Source: Massilia sp. YIM B02769
Lineage (GTDB): Bacteria > Pseudomonadota > Gammaproteobacteria > Burkholderiales > Burkholderiaceae_D
Assembly (NCBI RefSeq): GCF_030411995.1
Contig: NZ_JASNRC010000005.1
Span: forward strand, 205,561-269,560
Reading direction: 5' to 3'
DNA length: 64,000 bases
The stretch's first letter is position 1; each line of letters opens with the position of its first letter. Below, piece by piece: positions 26,362 through 34,969 of the stretch. The position numbers were made by a program, and so were the translations under genes. The notes under the pieces are model-generated. The model saw nothing but the letters and a program-made list of their open reading frames with translations. It had not been told where the DNA came from and did not search any database.

Positions 26362-27447
26362 GTGAAAAAGCACATCATCGCGTTGGCCGCCCTCTGCGCC
26401 TGCATGTCCGCCGCATCCGCGCAAACCAGCGTGACGATCTACGGTATCGTCGACGCAGGCATCACCCATGTGAACAATGATGGCCCGAACGGCGGACGCA
26501 CCACCGTCGAAGCCGGCCAGATGGCCGTGTCGCGCTGGGGCTTCAAAGGCGTGGAAGACCTGGGCGGCGGCCTGAAGGCCCGCTTCGGCCTGGAAGGCAC
26601 CCTCCTGAACGATACCGGCGCCGCCGGCGTCGGCACCGGCAACCCATCGGTCACCAGCCTGTTCGACCGCGAAGCGACGGTCGGCCTGACCGGCAACTTC
26701 GGCTCGATCGACTTCGGCCGCCAGAACATCCTGGGCGTGCTGTCGGTCGGCATGGCCGATCCGATGGGCCTGGCCTTCGCCGCCACCAGCCCGAACGTGC
26801 TGTTCTCGGCAATGAACAACTCGGCCGTCTACGGCGCCTACGGCGCCAACGGCAGCGGCACCGCGCTGCGCCAGAACAACTCGGTCCGCTATGTCTCGCC
26901 ATCGTGGGGCGGCTTCGGCTTCGGCCTGATGCGCGCCTTCGGCGAGCAAGGCGGCGACTCGCAGCGCAGCTCCTACCAGGGCGTATCGGCCTTCTACAAC
27001 GCCGGTCCGCTGAACGTTGCCGGCGCCTATGCGCGCATGAAGAACGCCACCAACACCGACCTGCTGACTTCGCACGCCATCGGCGTCAAGTACACCATGC
27101 CGCGCGCGGTGCTGAAGGCCACCTACTCGGAAAACGAGCTCGATAGCACCAACCGCAAGATCGCCGTCTTCGGCGCGGGTGTCGACGTGCCGGTCGCACC
27201 GAACATCACCCTGACCGGCGCTTTCTACAACACCAAGCGTTCCGGCGACCTGAGCGACGATTCGCAGCAGTACATCTTCATCACCCGCTACGCGCTGAGC
27301 AAGCGCAGCACCGCCTACTTCTCGTACGGCCACGCTGCGACCGACAGCATCGTCACCGCCACCCAGATCAACCTGGCGCAAGGCGTGGTTGCCGTCGGCA
27401 GCGATTCGGCGAACCGCCTGACCGTGGGTATCATGCACGCGTTCTAA
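26362..27447 (+). CDS. general outer-membrane porin (Burkholderiales type)
   Basis: A 361-residue trimeric beta-barrel porin. The signal peptide MKKHIIALAALCACMSAASA is followed by the mature start QTSVTIYGIVDAGITHV, the usual opening strand of the Gram-negative porin family (OmpC-like porins of Neisseria and Burkholderia). The constriction-loop region includes DRAEATVGL-type and NSVRYVSPSWGGF segments, and the protein ends in Phe (IMHAF), the C-terminal signature required for BAM-mediated insertion. GGAG lies upstream of the GTG/ATG start region. It is monocistronic with its own promoter and a strong terminator. Expected role: diffusion of small hydrophilic solutes. Confidence 0.93.
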   Translation: MKKHIIALAALCACMSAASAQTSVTIYGIVDAGITHVNNDGPNGGRTTVEAGQMAVSRWGFKGVEDLGGGLKARFGLEGTLLNDTGAAGVGTGNPSVTSLFDREATVGLTGNFGSIDFGRQNILGVLSVGMADPMGLAFAATSPNVLFSAMNNSAVYGAYGANGSGTALRQNNSVRYVSPSWGGFGFGLMRAFGEQGGDSQRSSYQGVSAFYNAGPLNVAGAYARMKNATNTDLLTSHAIGVKYTMPRAVLKATYSENELDSTNRKIAVFGAGVDVPVAPNITLTGAFYNTKRSGDLSDDSQQYIFITRYALSKRSTAYFSYGHAATDSIVTATQINLAQGVVAVGSDSANRLTVGIMHAF

Positions 27448-27464
27448 GCTTCGGCAAGGACAGG

Positions 27465-27501
27465 AAAGCCGGCAGGGTTTGCGCCCTGCCGGCTTTTTTT
27501 A
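27465..27501 (+). terminator. strong intrinsic terminator after the porin gene
   Basis: A 13-bp perfect stem AAAGCCGGCAGGG / CCCTGCCGGCTTT with a 6-base loop, followed by seven or more T's. It is one of the clearest Rho-independent terminators in the window. Confidence 0.95.
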
Positions 27502-27542
27502 TCGGTATCCTGTCGAGGATGCGTGATTCGGGCGTGCGTTGG

Positions 27543-27605
27543 ACGCGTGGGCGGCGCAGATGCTACGTGTGTGCAGCCGCCCGGGTGGAGCCGACCACCC
27601 TACAG
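27543..27605. repeat. degenerate member of the GTAGGGTGGG inverted-repeat family
   Basis: The sequence contains CGCGTGGGCGGC, an inverted GCAGCCGCCC and ends ACCACCCTAC, sharing the CGCGTGGGC and CACCCTAC ends of the elements at 39134-39254 and 50960-51066. The terminal CTA is the TAG stop of the ligase gene on the minus strand, so the element forms the gene's 3' end. Confidence 0.45.
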
Positions 27606-29237
27606 CCCGCGCCACTGCACCTTGCCGGTCGCCGACTTCGGCAGGCTGTCGCGGAACTCCACGATGCGCGGACTTTTATACGCCGCCATGTTCGCATGCG
27701 ACCAGTCGATGATGTCCTGCTCGCTCACGGTGCCGGCAAAGCCGTCTTTCAGCGCCACCACCGCCTTCACCGTCTCGCCGCGGCGAGCATCGTTCGCGGC
27801 CACCACGCACACTTCGCGGATCGCCGGATGCCGGTACATCAGCGTCTCGACCTCGGCCGGCCAGACCTTGTAGCCGGAGGCGTTGATCATGCGCTTCAGG
27901 CGGTCGACCATGAAGAAGTAGCCATCCTCGTCGACCCGTCCCAGGTCGCCGGTGCGCAAGAAGCGCTTGCCGTCGATCTCCACGAACGTGTCGCTGCTGG
28001 CCTGCGGGTTGTTCCAGTAACCCTGCATCACCTGCGGTCCGTGCACGATGATCTCGCCGACTTCGCCTACCCCCAGCTCCCGCATGCTGTCCGGATCGAC
28101 CACGCGCGCATCGACGTCGCAGATCGGGATGCCCAGGCACTGCTTCTTCGGCCTGTCGTTCGGGTTGATGTGGGTCGGCGCGATGGTCTCGGACATGCCA
28201 TAGCCCTCGATGTAGCGGATGCCCATCAGGTCCTGCATGCGCTGGGCGATCGCGTCCGGCATCGCCGCCCCGCCGCCGGACAGGCGCCGGATGCTCGACA
28301 AGTCATACTCCATCACGCGCGGGCTGGAGAGCAAATCGACCACCATCGTCGAGATCAACTGGGTCGCGTTCACGCGGTAGCGGCGGATGCACTCGGCCGC
28401 GGTGTCGCGGTCCCAGCGCGACAGCACCACCACGGTGCCGCCGCAGAAGATCGAGCCGTTCATCCCGCCCTGCATGCCGGTCACGTGGAAGAACGGCAGC
28501 ACGCACAGGGCGATCGAATCCTGCTGGGCGCCGAACCACTGCACGCCGGCCACCGTGTTGTACATCACGCTGCGGTGGGTGTGCATGCAGCCTTTCGGAT
28601 GGCCGGTGGTGCCCGAAGTGTACGGCATGCAGGCCAGGTCGTCGGGGCCGGCGGTGACCGCACCGGGCTGGCAGCCGCGCGCCAGCACGTCGCTCCACAG
28701 CGTCACGCCGGGACCGGCGATGTGGCGCCGCGGCGCGGCCACGAAGTCGGGCACCTTCAGGTCGGTCTCGTGGTCGATGTAGTCGGCATAGGCGGCGACC
28801 ACCACGTGCTCGATTCCCTGGCCGACAAGCGGCTCCACTTGGGCATACAGGTCTTGCGGCGCGAAGATGGTGCTGGCGCCGGTGTCGCTGACGTAGTGGC
28901 GCAATTCCTCGGTCAGGTTCATCGGGTTGACCGGCACCACCACCGCGTTCGCGCGCAGGATGGCGTAATAGGCCAGCATGAACTGCGGGCTGTTCTGCAT
29001 GTAGAGCAGGACGCGGTCGCCCCGCTTCACGCCGCATTCCTGCTCGAGGAAGCCGGCGATCTGCTCGACTTCGCGCTTGAATTCGGCGTAGCTGAGCGGC
29101 GTGTCGTAATAGATCGAGAAGGTCTTGTCGGGATAGCGGGCGGCGGACACTTCCAGGTTGTAGAACAAATTCGTCTGCGGCACGGTGAGGTGGCGCGGCA
29201 GGCCCAGGGGCCAGAAATCGTGATGACGCTGCGACAT
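27600..29237 (-). CDS. acyl-CoA synthetase (long-/medium-chain fatty acid CoA ligase family)
   Basis: A 545-residue adenylate-forming enzyme that activates a carboxylic acid to its CoA thioester with ATP. The AMP-binding P-loop is YTSGTTGHPKGCMHTH near residue 207. The aromatic-loop motif GYGMSET is near 345, the hinge/signature GDLGRVDEDGYFFMVDR near 430, and the catalytic Lys is in SATGKVQWRGL at the very C-terminus. Length and motifs match FadD/AliA-like ligases; the chain length or ring type of the substrate cannot be read. It lies 30 bp downstream of an acyl-CoA dehydrogenase gene on the same strand, an expected partner acting after activation. The TAG stop lies inside a repeat element. 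Confidence 0.88.
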   Translation of the reverse strand: MSQRHHDFWPLGLPRHLTVPQTNLFYNLEVSAARYPDKTFSIYYDTPLSYAEFKREVEQIAGFLEQECGVKRGDRVLLYMQNSPQFMLAYYAILRANAVVVPVNPMNLTEELRHYVSDTGASTIFAPQDLYAQVEPLVGQGIEHVVVAAYADYIDHETDLKVPDFVAAPRRHIAGPGVTLWSDVLARGCQPGAVTAGPDDLACMPYTSGTTGHPKGCMHTHRSVMYNTVAGVQWFGAQQDSIALCVLPFFHVTGMQGGMNGSIFCGGTVVVLSRWDRDTAAECIRRYRVNATQLISTMVVDLLSSPRVMEYDLSSIRRLSGGGAAMPDAIAQRMQDLMGIRYIEGYGMSETIAPTHINPNDRPKKQCLGIPICDVDARVVDPDSMRELGVGEVGEIIVHGPQVMQGYWNNPQASSDTFVEIDGKRFLRTGDLGRVDEDGYFFMVDRLKRMINASGYKVWPAEVETLMYRHPAIREVCVVAANDARRGETVKAVVALKDGFAGTVSEQDIIDWSHANMAAYKSPRIVEFRDSLPKSATGKVQWRGL

Positions 29238-29267
29238 GGCTGTCTATTCTCCGGTTAACGATACTGG

Positions 29268-30485
29268 TTAGCGGTACTTCAGCAGTTCCAGCTTGGCGAT
29301 CGCGTTGCGGTGCACTTCGTCCGGGCCGTCGGCCAGGCGCAGCGAGCGCGCATTGGCGTAGGCCTGGGCCAGGCCGAAGTCCTGGCTGACGCCGGCGCCG
29401 CCATGGGCCTGGATCGCCCAGTCGATCACGGTGCAGGCCATGTTCGGCGCGATCACCTTGATCATCGCGATCTCGCGCGCCGCCGCCTTGTTGCCGACCC
29501 TGTCCATCATCTCGGCCGCGTTCAGCACCATCAAACGCGCGCTGTCGATCAGGATGCGCGACTCGGCGATGCGTTCGCGCCAGACGCCCTGGTCGGCCAC
29601 CTTGCGTCCGAAGGCCACCCGGTCCAGCGTGCGCCGGCACATCGCTTCCAGCGCCATCTCGGCGCGCCCGATCAGGCGCATGCAGTGGTGGATGCGGCCC
29701 GGCCCCAAACGGCCCTGGGCGATCTCGAAGCCGCGCCCTTCGCCCAGCAGGATGTTCTCCGGCGGTACGCGCACGTTCTCGAACAGGACTTCGGCGTGGC
29801 CGTGCGGCGCGTCGTCGTAGCCGAACACATACATATCGCGCACGATGCGCACGCCAGGTGTGTCGGCGGGCACCACGATCATCGATTGCTGGCGGTGCCG
29901 CTCCGGGTTGTCCGGGTCGGTCTTGCCCATGAAGATCATCACCTTGCAGCGCGGGTCGGCCGCGCCCGAGGTGAACCACTTGCGGCCGTTGATCACGTAG
30001 GCGTCGCCGTCGCGCACGATGCTGGCCGTGATGTTGGTCGCATCCGATGATGCCACTTCCGGCTCGGTCATGGCAAAGGCCGAGCGGATCTCGCCGGCCA
30101 GCAGCGGTTCCAGCCACCGCTCCTGGATCGCCGGGGACGCATAGCGCACCAGGGTTTCCATGTTGCCGGTATCGGGCGCCGAGCAGTTGAAGACTTCGGA
30201 GGCCATCGGCACCCGGCCCATCAATTCGCACAGCGGCGCGTAGTCGAGGTTGGAAAGGCCGGCGCCGCGATCGGACTCGGGCAGGAACAGGTTCCACAGG
30301 CCGGCTTCCTTTGCCCTGGCCTTGAGGCGTTCCATGGTGGGTGGGACGATGAAGGCATTGCCTGCCTTGCGTGCGGTATCGACCTCGCTCTTGCAGGCCG
30401 CCTGGGCAGGCACGATCTCGGTGTCGATGAACTGCTTCACGCGCCCCTGCAGCTCGAGGGCGCGCTCGGAAAACTGGAAAGCCAT
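29268..30485 (-). CDS. acyl-CoA dehydrogenase, ACAD11-like
   Basis: A 405-residue FAD flavoenzyme that introduces the alpha,beta double bond into an acyl-CoA. Family sequences include [18 protein letters not shown] (flavin/substrate region, about 135-152), [10 protein letters not shown] near 167 and [14 protein letters not shown] near 365. It ends in LELLKYR. The length is typical of the ACAD10/11-like branch, which acts on long or branched chains. It is the first gene of a two-gene operon with the CoA ligase and is divergent from a PaaI-family thioesterase across 224 bp. The start at 30485 is supported by AGGAGA upstream. Confidence 0.88.
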   Translation of the reverse strand: MAFQFSERALELQGRVKQFIDTEIVPAQAACKSEVDTARKAGNAFIVPPTMERLKARAKEAGLWNLFLPESDRGAGLSNLDYAPLCELMGRVPMASEVFNCSAPDTGNMETLVRYASPAIQERWLEPLLAGEIRSAFAMTEPEVASSDATNITASIVRDGDAYVINGRKWFTSGAADPRCKVMIFMGKTDPDNPERHRQQSMIVVPADTPGVRIVRDMYVFGYDDAPHGHAEVLFENVRVPPENILLGEGRGFEIAQGRLGPGRIHHCMRLIGRAEMALEAMCRRTLDRVAFGRKVADQGVWRERIAESRILIDSARLMVLNAAEMMDRVGNKAAAREIAMIKVIAPNMACTVIDWAIQAHGGAGVSQDFGLAQAYANARSLRLADGPDEVHRNAIAKLELLKYR

Positions 30486-30635
30486 ATGTCTCCTGTTTCT
30501 ATTTATAGTATCGCAGAGCAAAAACCGGTTTTGAAGATCGGGATTGACTACGGCCGAGTGTAGCAGTGCGAAATTCGGAAGACAATGCGCGAACCGCAGA
30601 GCGAAATGGTATTTTCGGCACAGCGTATTGCAGGG

Positions 30636-30664
30636 TTGACACCATGGCGCGCGTGTTTTACTGT
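30636..30664 (+). promoter_or_regulatory. candidate promoter of the thioesterase gene
   Basis: TTGACA at 30636-30641, a 17-bp spacer and TACTGT at 30659-30664, about 45 bases before the thioesterase ATG. The -35 is perfect and the -10 is weak. Confidence 0.45.
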
Positions 30665-30709
30665 GCAGAATCGAGACGCCGACTGTAGAACGGCGCACAA
30701 GGCTCAAAC

Positions 30710-31165
30710 ATGACATCAGTGGACATCGGCACGGACGTGCCTGCAGGCTTCGAACGCCTGAAACGCGGCGGCCCTTACATGGCCAACCTCGGCGACCTGT
30801 ATTGCAGCCGCGAGAACGGCGCCATCATCATCGGCATGCGCATCACCGAGAACCACACCAACATGCGCGGCATCGCCCACGGCGGCATGCTGGCCAGCCT
30901 CGCCGATTCGGCGCTCGGCCTCGGCCTGACCATGCATTGCGAAGGGCGCCAGTCCTTCGTCACGGTCAACCTGAGCACCGACTTCGTCGACGCCGCCCGG
31001 CCGGGCGACTGGGTCGAGGCCCATGTGGATATCCAGAAGCTGGGCGGACGCGTGGCGTTTGCCAACTGCTACCTGCAGGTCGGGACGAAACGCATCCTGC
31101 GCGCAAGCGGCGTGTTTGCGGTGATGAATGCGCTTACGCCGGAGCAGCTGGCCAAGGGTTACTGA
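30710..31165 (+). CDS. PaaI-family hotdog thioesterase
   Basis: A 151-residue hotdog-fold acyl-CoA thioesterase. The characteristic segment [20 protein letters not shown] (about residues 49-68) holds the conserved HGG and the catalytic acidic position of the helix. [20 protein letters not shown] forms the central strand. Such enzymes release CoA from stalled or aromatic acyl-CoAs. It is divergent from the acyl-CoA dehydrogenase/ligase operon and may protect the CoA pool during that pathway (inference). It converges with the anti-sigma gene, leaving only 12 bp between the stops. Confidence 0.88.
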   Translation: MTSVDIGTDVPAGFERLKRGGPYMANLGDLYCSRENGAIIIGMRITENHTNMRGIAHGGMLASLADSALGLGLTMHCEGRQSFVTVNLSTDFVDAARPGDWVEAHVDIQKLGGRVAFANCYLQVGTKRILRASGVFAVMNALTPEQLAKGY

Positions 31166-31177
31166 AGGCCTGCATAA

Positions 31178-31876
31178 CTACAGGCGGACCCAGTTGCCCT
31201 TGTAGAGGATCGGCCCGCTCGGGCCATTCGGGTCGCGCGACCCGCCGCGCGGTTCGAGCGACACGGCCAGCATCGCGACGTCGGCGCCGATCGCCGCGCT
31301 GTTCAAGTCCAGCGTTGCGGCGCGGCCGGGCAGCACGCCGAGCGAACGCGGACTGCCCTGCTTCGGCACGGCCCACAGCTGCAGGCTCTTGTCGGCCGCT
31401 AGCGACACCTCGCCCACGAGCTGCACGCTCAGGTCGCCACGCCGGCTATCGCCGCTGAGCAGCAGCACCGGTTGCGCCTTGTCGTCGGCGAGGGTGGCGA
31501 TATAGTCGGGCCGTGGGCGCTCCAGCACGCCCCCCGCCAGCACCGCCACGAGCAGCAGCGCCGCCAGCGTCGACAACCCGCCGAGCGCGCGCCAGAAACG
31601 TAGCGAGTCGACGCGCCGGAAGCGCCGGCCCGGGCGCGCACTGTCCAGGTCCAGGCGCCGCGCGATACCGCGCCAGACCCGCCGGTGCGGCTGTTGCGCT
31701 CGCACGAGCTCGCCCATCGGCAGCAGGCGCTCCTGCCACTCGGCCACCAGGCGGCGCAATGCCGCGTCGCCGTGCAGATGGCCTTCGAAACGGCGCCGGG
31801 CGTGACCCTTCAGTGTGCCGAGCACGTATTCGGCCGCGAGTTTGTCGCGCAGAACCGGCTTGTCGCGCAAGTTCAT
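31178..31876 (-). CDS. anti-sigma factor, RskA family
   Basis: A 232-residue single-pass membrane anti-sigma factor. The N-terminal cytoplasmic domain includes [22 protein letters not shown], the opening helices of the anti-sigma K zinc-less domain, then [11 protein letters not shown]. One transmembrane segment follows at about residues 97-117 ([17 protein letters not shown]). The C-terminal ~115 residues are the periplasmic RskA domain ([20 protein letters not shown], a 'LWxVP.G..P.SLG' hallmark). Its ATG overlaps the sigma gene's stop as ATGA, ensuring equal synthesis of the pair. It presumably sequesters the adjacent ECF sigma factor until an envelope signal triggers proteolysis. Confidence 0.9.
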   Translation of the reverse strand: MNLRDKPVLRDKLAAEYVLGTLKGHARRRFEGHLHGDAALRRLVAEWQERLLPMGELVRAQQPHRRVWRGIARRLDLDSARPGRRFRRVDSLRFWRALGGLSTLAALLLVAVLAGGVLERPRPDYIATLADDKAQPVLLLSGDSRRGDLSVQLVGEVSLAADKSLQLWAVPKQGSPRSLGVLPGRAATLDLNSAAIGADVAMLAVSLEPRGGSRDPNGPSGPILYKGNWVRL

Positions 31877-32460
31877 GGCAAGTCTCCCCTGGCGAGGCAG
31901 GTCTTCAGGCGCTCCAGGCTGCGCCGTATCCAGGTCTTGACGGTCCCCAGCGGCAGCGCCAGCTGCTGCGCCACCTCGCTGTGCGACAGGTCGTGGAAAA
32001 AGGCCAGCCCAACCACCTGCCGCTGCATCCCGTCGAGCGTGGACAGGCACCAGGCCAGGCGGCGCGCCTCGCGGCTCGTGGCCAATGCCTCCGGCGGCGT
32101 CGCGCCCGGGTCGCGCGCGGCCTCCAGCACCTCGCTGTCGAAACGGCCGGCGTCGATTATCAGCGCATGCCCGCTGCGGCGCAGCAGGTCGAGCGCCTTG
32201 TGGCGCACGATGGTGGCCATCCAGGTCAGCGGCGCGGCCAGCGCGGTCTCGTAGCTGCCCGCGTGGTCCCAGATCGCGACGAAGCCATCCTGCAAGGCTT
32301 CCTCGGCCAGTTCCGGCTTGCCCAGGATGCGCAAGGCAAAGCCGTACAGCCGCGGCGACGTGGCGTCGTACAGGAGGCGGAACGCCGCCGGTTCGCGCCT
32401 GGCCGCGCCAAGCAGCCAGGCGCGCAACTGCGCCGGATCGGGACTGTGAAGATCGGTCAC
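31873..32460 (-). CDS. ECF RNA polymerase sigma factor, SigK-like
   Basis: A 195-residue extracytoplasmic-function sigma factor. Region 2 is seen as [20 protein letters not shown] followed by [19 protein letters not shown] and the core-binding [19 protein letters not shown] (about residues 27-98). Region 4 contains [20 protein letters not shown] near residue 157. Similar sigma/RskA pairs are annotated SigK-like. The GTG at 32460 is preferred as start; another GTG at 32517 would add 19 residues with no conserved content. It is co-encoded with its anti-sigma (ATGA overlap) and follows the ferritin-like gene by 94 bp on the same strand, a likely regulon member. Confidence 0.88.
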   Translation of the reverse strand: MTDLHSPDPAQLRAWLLGAARREPAAFRLLYDATSPRLYGFALRILGKPELAEEALQDGFVAIWDHAGSYETALAAPLTWMATIVRHKALDLLRRSGHALIIDAGRFDSEVLEAARDPGATPPEALATSREARRLAWCLSTLDGMQRQVVGLAFFHDLSHSEVAQQLALPLGTVKTWIRRSLERLKTCLARGDLP

Positions 32461-32554
32461 TGCAAGCCTTGTCGGTGATGCGCACGCCGAAATGCGCGCG
32501 TTCACCGAAAGTAGCACAGGCCGCGTGTCCGCCGCGTACGGCTGGGCTGATCGG

Positions 32555-33532
32555 TCAGGCGTAGGCGCTGCTCATGTTCAGCGTACCGTTGGCGCCGCGC
32601 GGGAAGAAACCGCCCATCGTCACCGATTCCTTGGTCAGATACACGATGTTCAGTACGTCGCCCGGGGTCCGGCTGAAGGCGATCCCGTCGCGGTCGAGCG
32701 GAACGATGTTCGAGACGCTGGCGTCGCCGGCCGTCACGATGCCCTGGTCGACATCGGCCGAGTTATCGAGGCTGTCGCGCGCATCCGAGATCGCCCCGGC
32801 CGCCGTGCGCAGCGTCGGGGTGCTCAGCCCTTTCGCGTACAGCACGGTTCGCACCAGGCCCGCGTGGTAGGCCTCGGCGGCCAGGATGCCGGCCGCCGCC
32901 TCGAGGAAGGTTTTATTCTGGATCAGCGGCGACGCGCCTTTATAGGCCGTGACGCCGACGTCCTCGAAGATAAAGGCGCCCAGCAGGAAGTTCTCGTCGC
33001 TGGCATACGGATCGAAGGCGACGCCAGGGCCCACCAGGCCGGCCGCGCGCGCCGCGTTCGAAAATGCGCCGTTCGGATCCGTGCCGCCGATATCGATGGC
33101 CGGCTGCGCCACCGCGGCCGCGCCGAGCGTCCGGCGCAGGAAGCCGACATGCGCGATTTCATCCTGGGCGATCTCCTTGGCATACTGCGCCACCAGCGGG
33201 TCTTTGAACGGCACCTGCTTGCCGCCGGTGACGGCGCCCTGGTTGCCGCTGCCGGTCACCAGGTTGGCGGCGAGGCCGGTGCCGAAAACGGCATACGAAT
33301 AGAACTGGGCCTCCAGATATTCGAGGTTCAGGGCGAAGTTCAGGATGTCGGTGTCGGTTGGCTGCGCGGCCTGCGCGATGGCGTCGTGCACCGAGCCGCC
33401 GCAGGCGCTGAGGAAGGTGCCGCCGACCAGGCCGACGCTCAGGCCGCCGACATTCTTGAAGAAGGAGCGGCGTTTTTCGATTTTCTGCTTGCGGGATTCG
33501 AGTAAGGCAAGGGTGAGGTTCGTGTCCGTCAT
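32555..33532 (-). CDS. ferritin-like domain protein with Tat-type leader
   Basis: A 325-residue protein of the Ferritin_2 (PF13668-like) group. KRRSFFKNVGGLSVGLVGGTFLSACGG is a leader with a twin-Arg-like pair and a hydrophobic core near residues 21-44, ending in a Cys that could be lipidated. The ferritin-like bundle follows: NFALNLEYLEAQFYSYA near residue 66, KEIAQDEIAHVGFLRR near 119 and AAAGILAAEAYHAGLVR near 215 carry the E..H and E.YH patterns of a di-iron site. These exported proteins are often linked to ECF-sigma stress loci; the function is undetermined, and iron or manganese binding is likely. It leads the sigma/anti-sigma pair and probably shares its regulation. Confidence 0.8.
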   Translation of the reverse strand: MTDTNLTLALLESRKQKIEKRRSFFKNVGGLSVGLVGGTFLSACGGSVHDAIAQAAQPTDTDILNFALNLEYLEAQFYSYAVFGTGLAANLVTGSGNQGAVTGGKQVPFKDPLVAQYAKEIAQDEIAHVGFLRRTLGAAAVAQPAIDIGGTDPNGAFSNAARAAGLVGPGVAFDPYASDENFLLGAFIFEDVGVTAYKGASPLIQNKTFLEAAAGILAAEAYHAGLVRTVLYAKGLSTPTLRTAAGAISDARDSLDNSADVDQGIVTAGDASVSNIVPLDRDGIAFSRTPGDVLNIVYLTKESVTMGGFFPRGANGTLNMSSAYA

Positions 33533-33615
33533 GGCATTTCTCCGGTTGGTGAGACGTCGGGAACAGCATGGGCCGCACGCCTTGTGTCACACCGGAAATA
33601 ATCGGGGACAGAACC

Positions 33616-33647
33616 GCGGGCCGTACACCATGTACGCAGCGGCCCGC
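33616..33647. repeat. inverted repeat between ferritin-like and yeeE-like genes
   Basis: GCGGGCC and GGCCCGC arms enclose 18 bases containing GTAC...GTAC. The preceding GGGGACAGA resembles REP-associated sequence ends in betaproteobacteria. It lies in the divergent 219-bp region and may be a repeat remnant or a structural element. Confidence 0.4.
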
Positions 33648-33751
33648 CGTTCGGATTCAACTATTTCGCTTGTGCCGATTCTGGCGGCCTCCAGCACGAA
33701 AAGGTAAAAAGCGCGAAAATAGCGGGTTACGTCATTACGCTCCTTCACGAC

Positions 33752-34969
33752 ATGTCCAATTCAGCATCCTTGTCCGCGCCGTCGCGGATCGGCAGCAACC
33801 CGAAGCCGCTCGCGGCCTCTCTTTTCCTCATTTTGGTCGGCGCCCTGTACCTGCTGCAGGTGGTCGACGCACGCCAGGCGGCGCTGTACATCGTCGGCGC
33901 CCTGCTCGGCGTCGCTCTCTACCACGCCGCCTTCGGCTTCACCTCGGCCTGGCGCGTCTTCATCGCCGACGGCCGCGGCGCTGGCCTGCGCGCGCAGATG
34001 ATCATGCTCGCCGTCGGCGTGGCGCTGTTCTTCCCTGCCCTCGCTGCCGGCACGCTGTTCGGCACGCCGGTCTCGGGCCTGGTGTCGCCGGCCGGCACCT
34101 CGGTGGTGATTGGGGCCTTCATCTTTGGCATCGGCATGCAGCTGGGCGGCGGTTGCGCCTCGGGCACGCTGTACACGGTGGGCGGCGGCAGCACGCGCAT
34201 GCTGGTCACCCTGCTGTTCTTCATCATCGGCTCGGTGATCGCGACCGCCCACATGCCTTACTGGACCTCGTTGCCGCAGCTCAAGCCGATTTCGCTCGTC
34301 ACCGAACTTGGCCTGCTGCCGGCGCTGCTGCTGAACTTTGCCGTGTTCGCGGCAATTGCCGGCATCACCGTGATCGTCGAGAAGCGCCGCCATGGCCGCC
34401 TGGTCAATCCGAGCACGCCGACGGCACGCGGCGCATCGTGGATTTATGGACCGTGGCCACTGGTGGCCGGCGCCATCGCCCTGGTGGTGCTGAACTTCGC
34501 CACGCTGGCGCTGGCGGGCCGCCCATGGGGCGTGACCTCGGCCTTTGCGCTGTGGGGCGCCAAGGCGGCAAGCGCCATCGGCATCGACGTCGCCAGCTGG
34601 ACCTACTGGTCGACCAAGGCGAATGCGGCCGCGCTGGCTGCGCCGCTGTCGAAGGACGTGACCACGGTGATGGACATCGGCATCGTGCTCGGCGCGATGC
34701 TGGCCGCCGCCCTGGCAGGCCGCTACGCGCCGGTATGGCGCCTGCCGCTGCGCTCGCTCATCGCCGCGGTCGTCGGCGGCCTGATGCTGGGCTACGGCGC
34801 CCGCCTGGCCTACGGCTGCAACATCGGCGCCTACTTCAGCGGCATCATCTCGGGCAGCCTGCACGGCTGGCTGTGGCTGGTGTTCGCGTTTGCCGGCAAC
34901 GTGCTCGGCACCCGCCTGCGTCCGCTGTTCGGCCTCGAAGTCGAGCGCATCAAGGCGAGCGGCTGCTGA
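33752..34969 (+). CDS. YeeE/YedE-family sulfur-compound transporter
   Basis: A 405-residue integral membrane protein with about nine to ten hydrophobic segments. It has the two pseudo-symmetric motifs of the family: GIGMQLGGGCASGTLYTVG (about residues 125-143) and LAYGCNIGAYFSGI near residue 352. The Cys residues in each correspond to those that pass thiosulfate through TsuA/YeeE by relay, so thiosulfate or a related sulfur species is the likely cargo. No signal or sulfurtransferase gene is adjacent. The last 20 bases overlap the end of the convergent membrane-protein gene, and a 19-bp palindrome spans its stop codon. The family is sure; the substrate is inference. Confidence 0.85.
   Translation: MSNSASLSAPSRIGSNPKPLAASLFLILVGALYLLQVVDARQAALYIVGALLGVALYHAAFGFTSAWRVFIADGRGAGLRAQMIMLAVGVALFFPALAAGTLFGTPVSGLVSPAGTSVVIGAFIFGIGMQLGGGCASGTLYTVGGGSTRMLVTLLFFIIGSVIATAHMPYWTSLPQLKPISLVTELGLLPALLLNFAVFAAIAGITVIVEKRRHGRLVNPSTPTARGASWIYGPWPLVAGAIALVVLNFATLALAGRPWGVTSAFALWGAKAASAIGIDVASWTYWSTKANAAALAAPLSKDVTTVMDIGIVLGAMLAAALAGRYAPVWRLPLRSLIAAVVGGLMLGYGARLAYGCNIGAYFSGIISGSLHGWLWLVFAFAGNVLGTRLRPLFGLEVERIKASGC

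Noticed and set aside
27519-29258. Long plus-strand frame antisense to the acyl-CoA ligase
   Set aside because: Composition (His, Arg, Val, Ala-rich) is that of a reverse shadow; the ligase on the other strand has all its motifs.
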